DNA of 7,295 nt from an uncultured Synergistales bacterium (lineage in GTDB: Bacteria; Synergistota; Synergistia; Synergistales; Aminobacteriaceae): contig CAJOEQ010000062.1 of NCBI GenBank assembly GCA_905233515.1, positions 1 through 7,295 on the forward strand. Direction: 5' to 3'. Positions 6,329 through 7,295 of the stretch are shown here, piece after piece; the stretch's first letter is position 1, and each line of letters begins with the position of its first letter. Below the pieces are notes generated by a model. It was not told the DNA's origin and ran no database searches. It saw nothing but the letters and a program-made list of their open reading frames with translations. Made by a program: the position numbers and the translations under genes.

Positions 6329-7030
6329 ATGCCTGAAGAAATAAATATCCCGGCTTGTCGGGTAAAAAATTTATCGTATAAATATCCTGATAATCACGAG
6401 GCTTTAAAAAATGTCTCATTTACAATCAATCAGGGCGAAAAAGTTGCTCTTGTCGGTGCTAATGGATCAGGAAAATCGACTCTTTTATTGCACTTGGCTG
6501 GAGCTATTGAGACTCAACAGGGCGAAATATTATTAAATAAAAATATCGGCTTAGTTTTCCAGGACTCAGACAATCAATTATTAATGCCGAGCGTTATAGA
6601 AGACGTAGCATTTAATCTCGTAGCAAAAGGAGTTAATACCAGCAAAGCCCATGAATTAGCTAAAAATTTGCTTGAATCTCTAGGAATTTCTCATTTAGCA
6701 GACAGGCCGCCTCACAAATTATCAGGAGGGGAGAAAAAATTAATCACTATAGCAGGTACAATTATTTCACAGCCTGAAATTTTAGCACTTGATGAGCCTA
6801 CTTCAGGACTTGACCCGCGAGCAAGAAGACGAGTTATAAATTTTTTGCGCGAATCAGAGAAAACTATTTTGCTAGCTACTCATGATTTAGACATGGCACT
6901 CGATATTTGCTCACGGGCTGTAATTCTGCATAACGGCCAAATCGCAATTGAAGGAATTTTGCCGGAATTATTCACGAATCGCGAAATTTTAGAACGTTAT
7001 GGGCTTGAGTTGCCTCTGCGTTATTCATGA
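6329..7030 (+). CDS. nikO: NikO/CbiO-family ECF transporter ATPase
   Basis: This is the cytoplasmic ATP-binding subunit that drives nickel uptake through NikQ and NikM. All ABC motifs are intact and in order: Walker A GANGSGKST (43-51), Q-loop FQDSDNQLL (77-85) in the form typical of ECF ATPases, signature LSGGEKK (131-137), Walker B ILALDEP (151-157) followed by TSGLDP, and the switch His in ATHDLD (184-188). At 233 residues it is shorter than the common 250-280. Much of the shortening lies between QQGEILLN (63-70) and IGLVFQ (73-78), where the usual loop of roughly 15 residues is nearly gone. Only one ATPase gene is visible, so a NikO homodimer is expected. Its 3' end overlaps the convergent minus-strand gene by six bases. 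Confidence 0.93.
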   Translation: MPEEINIPACRVKNLSYKYPDNHEALKNVSFTINQGEKVALVGANGSGKSTLLLHLAGAIETQQGEILLNKNIGLVFQDSDNQLLMPSVIEDVAFNLVAKGVNTSKAHELAKNLLESLGISHLADRPPHKLSGGEKKLITIAGTIISQPEILALDEPTSGLDPRARRRVINFLRESEKTILLATHDLDMALDICSRAVILHNGQIAIEGILPELFTNREILERYGLELPLRYS

Positions 7031-7295
7031 CGCAAAAAACTTTTTTATTACTTTTCGCACTGCATATCGCACAAAATCACACATAAAGACTCCAGCGGGT
7101 AAAAATTTTATTGCCAAGCTCCATTTATTTAGAGGCGGAAATTTTTTTATTTTGCTGAAAATTGATTTTAGCTCGTTATTATTTCTTGTGAGCATATACG
7201 GATAAACAAAACCGGGAAGTCCTGCGCCGTGCTGATTGCTTTTAACTGGAATGATTATAAATTCTGGATTGTTATTATTTTTTACAAGTTCATGC
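7025..7295 (-). CDS. Unrecognised protein, C-terminal 89 residues (5' end missing)
   Basis: On the minus strand a frame is open from the right edge to a TGA at 7027-7025. Readable residues include EFIIIPVKSNQHGAGLPGFV, then YPYMLTRNNNELKSIFSKI, a Pro/Trp-containing stretch (KKFPPLNKWSLAIKFLPAG) and a basic tail ending VIKKFFAS. The balanced composition and absence of stops over 270 bases make this a likely real gene end. It is the only reading that explains the 265 bases after nikO. I do not recognise the family: a HGAGLPGF turn followed by a hydrophobic-basic C-terminus is all that can be said. It is transcribed toward nikO and overlaps it by six bases, so it belongs to a different operon. 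Confidence 0.6.
   Translation of the reverse strand, partial: HELVKNNNNPEFIIIPVKSNQHGAGLPGFVYPYMLTRNNNELKSIFSKIKKFPPLNKWSLAIKFLPAGVFMCDFVRYAVRKVIKKFFAS

Noticed and set aside
7031..7060. Hairpin terminator between nikO and the minus-strand gene
   Set aside because: The A-run, T-run and flanking CGC/CGC triplets look symmetrical but are not complementary in the right order, so no stable stem forms.
6999..7205. Plus-strand 68-codon ORF running past the end of nikO
   Set aside because: It overlaps the end of nikO in another frame and has no ribosome binding site. The minus-strand frame over the same bases is longer, open to the window edge and better in composition.

Overview
The window comes from a diderm bacterium. 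It encodes lipid A synthesis enzymes and an LPS-export permease, and two envelope proteins have clear Sec signal peptides. The DNA is AT-rich with tightly packed genes. LpxI (rather than LpxH) next to lpxB and an LptF/G permease, plus a NikKLMQO-type nickel transporter, would fit an anaerobe such as a member of Synergistota. That placement is an inference from gene content, not a phylogenetic result.

Left block (1-3829, plus strand). The 3' part of a PAS plus degenerate-GGDEF signalling protein (running off the left edge) is followed by an LptF/LptG-family permease (823-1914), LpxI (1914-2705) and LpxB (2711-3829). The first junction is an ATGA overlap, the second a TAATG overlap, and the third a 5-base gap, so this looks like one translationally coupled operon. 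LpxI cleaves UDP-2,3-diacylglucosamine to lipid X, LpxB condenses lipid X with another UDP-diacylglucosamine, and the permease would help pull finished LPS out of the inner membrane. The PAS/GGDEF-like protein is the unexpected partner.

Right block (3903-7030, plus strand). Five genes form an energy-coupling-factor transporter for nickel (or possibly cobalt): nikK (DUF4198-like exported protein), nikL (exported, membrane-anchored), nikM (metal-binding membrane subunit), nikQ (EcfT-type transmembrane subunit) and nikO (ATPase). The first four are joined by 0-4 base junctions. nikO follows a 67-base gap and has its own ribosome binding site. The 73 bases between lpxB and nikK hold a strong AGGAGG site, an inverted repeat (GTAACAC-N14-GTGTTAT) that could be a metal-regulator operator, and most of a 31-codon hydrophobic ORF that overlaps both neighbours.

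Right edge (7025-7295, minus strand). The C-terminal 89 residues of an unrecognised protein converge on nikO and overlap its end by 6 bases. No RNA genes, mobile elements, CRISPR arrays, convincing intrinsic terminators or riboswitches were seen. No stretch over 300 bases lacks a gene.
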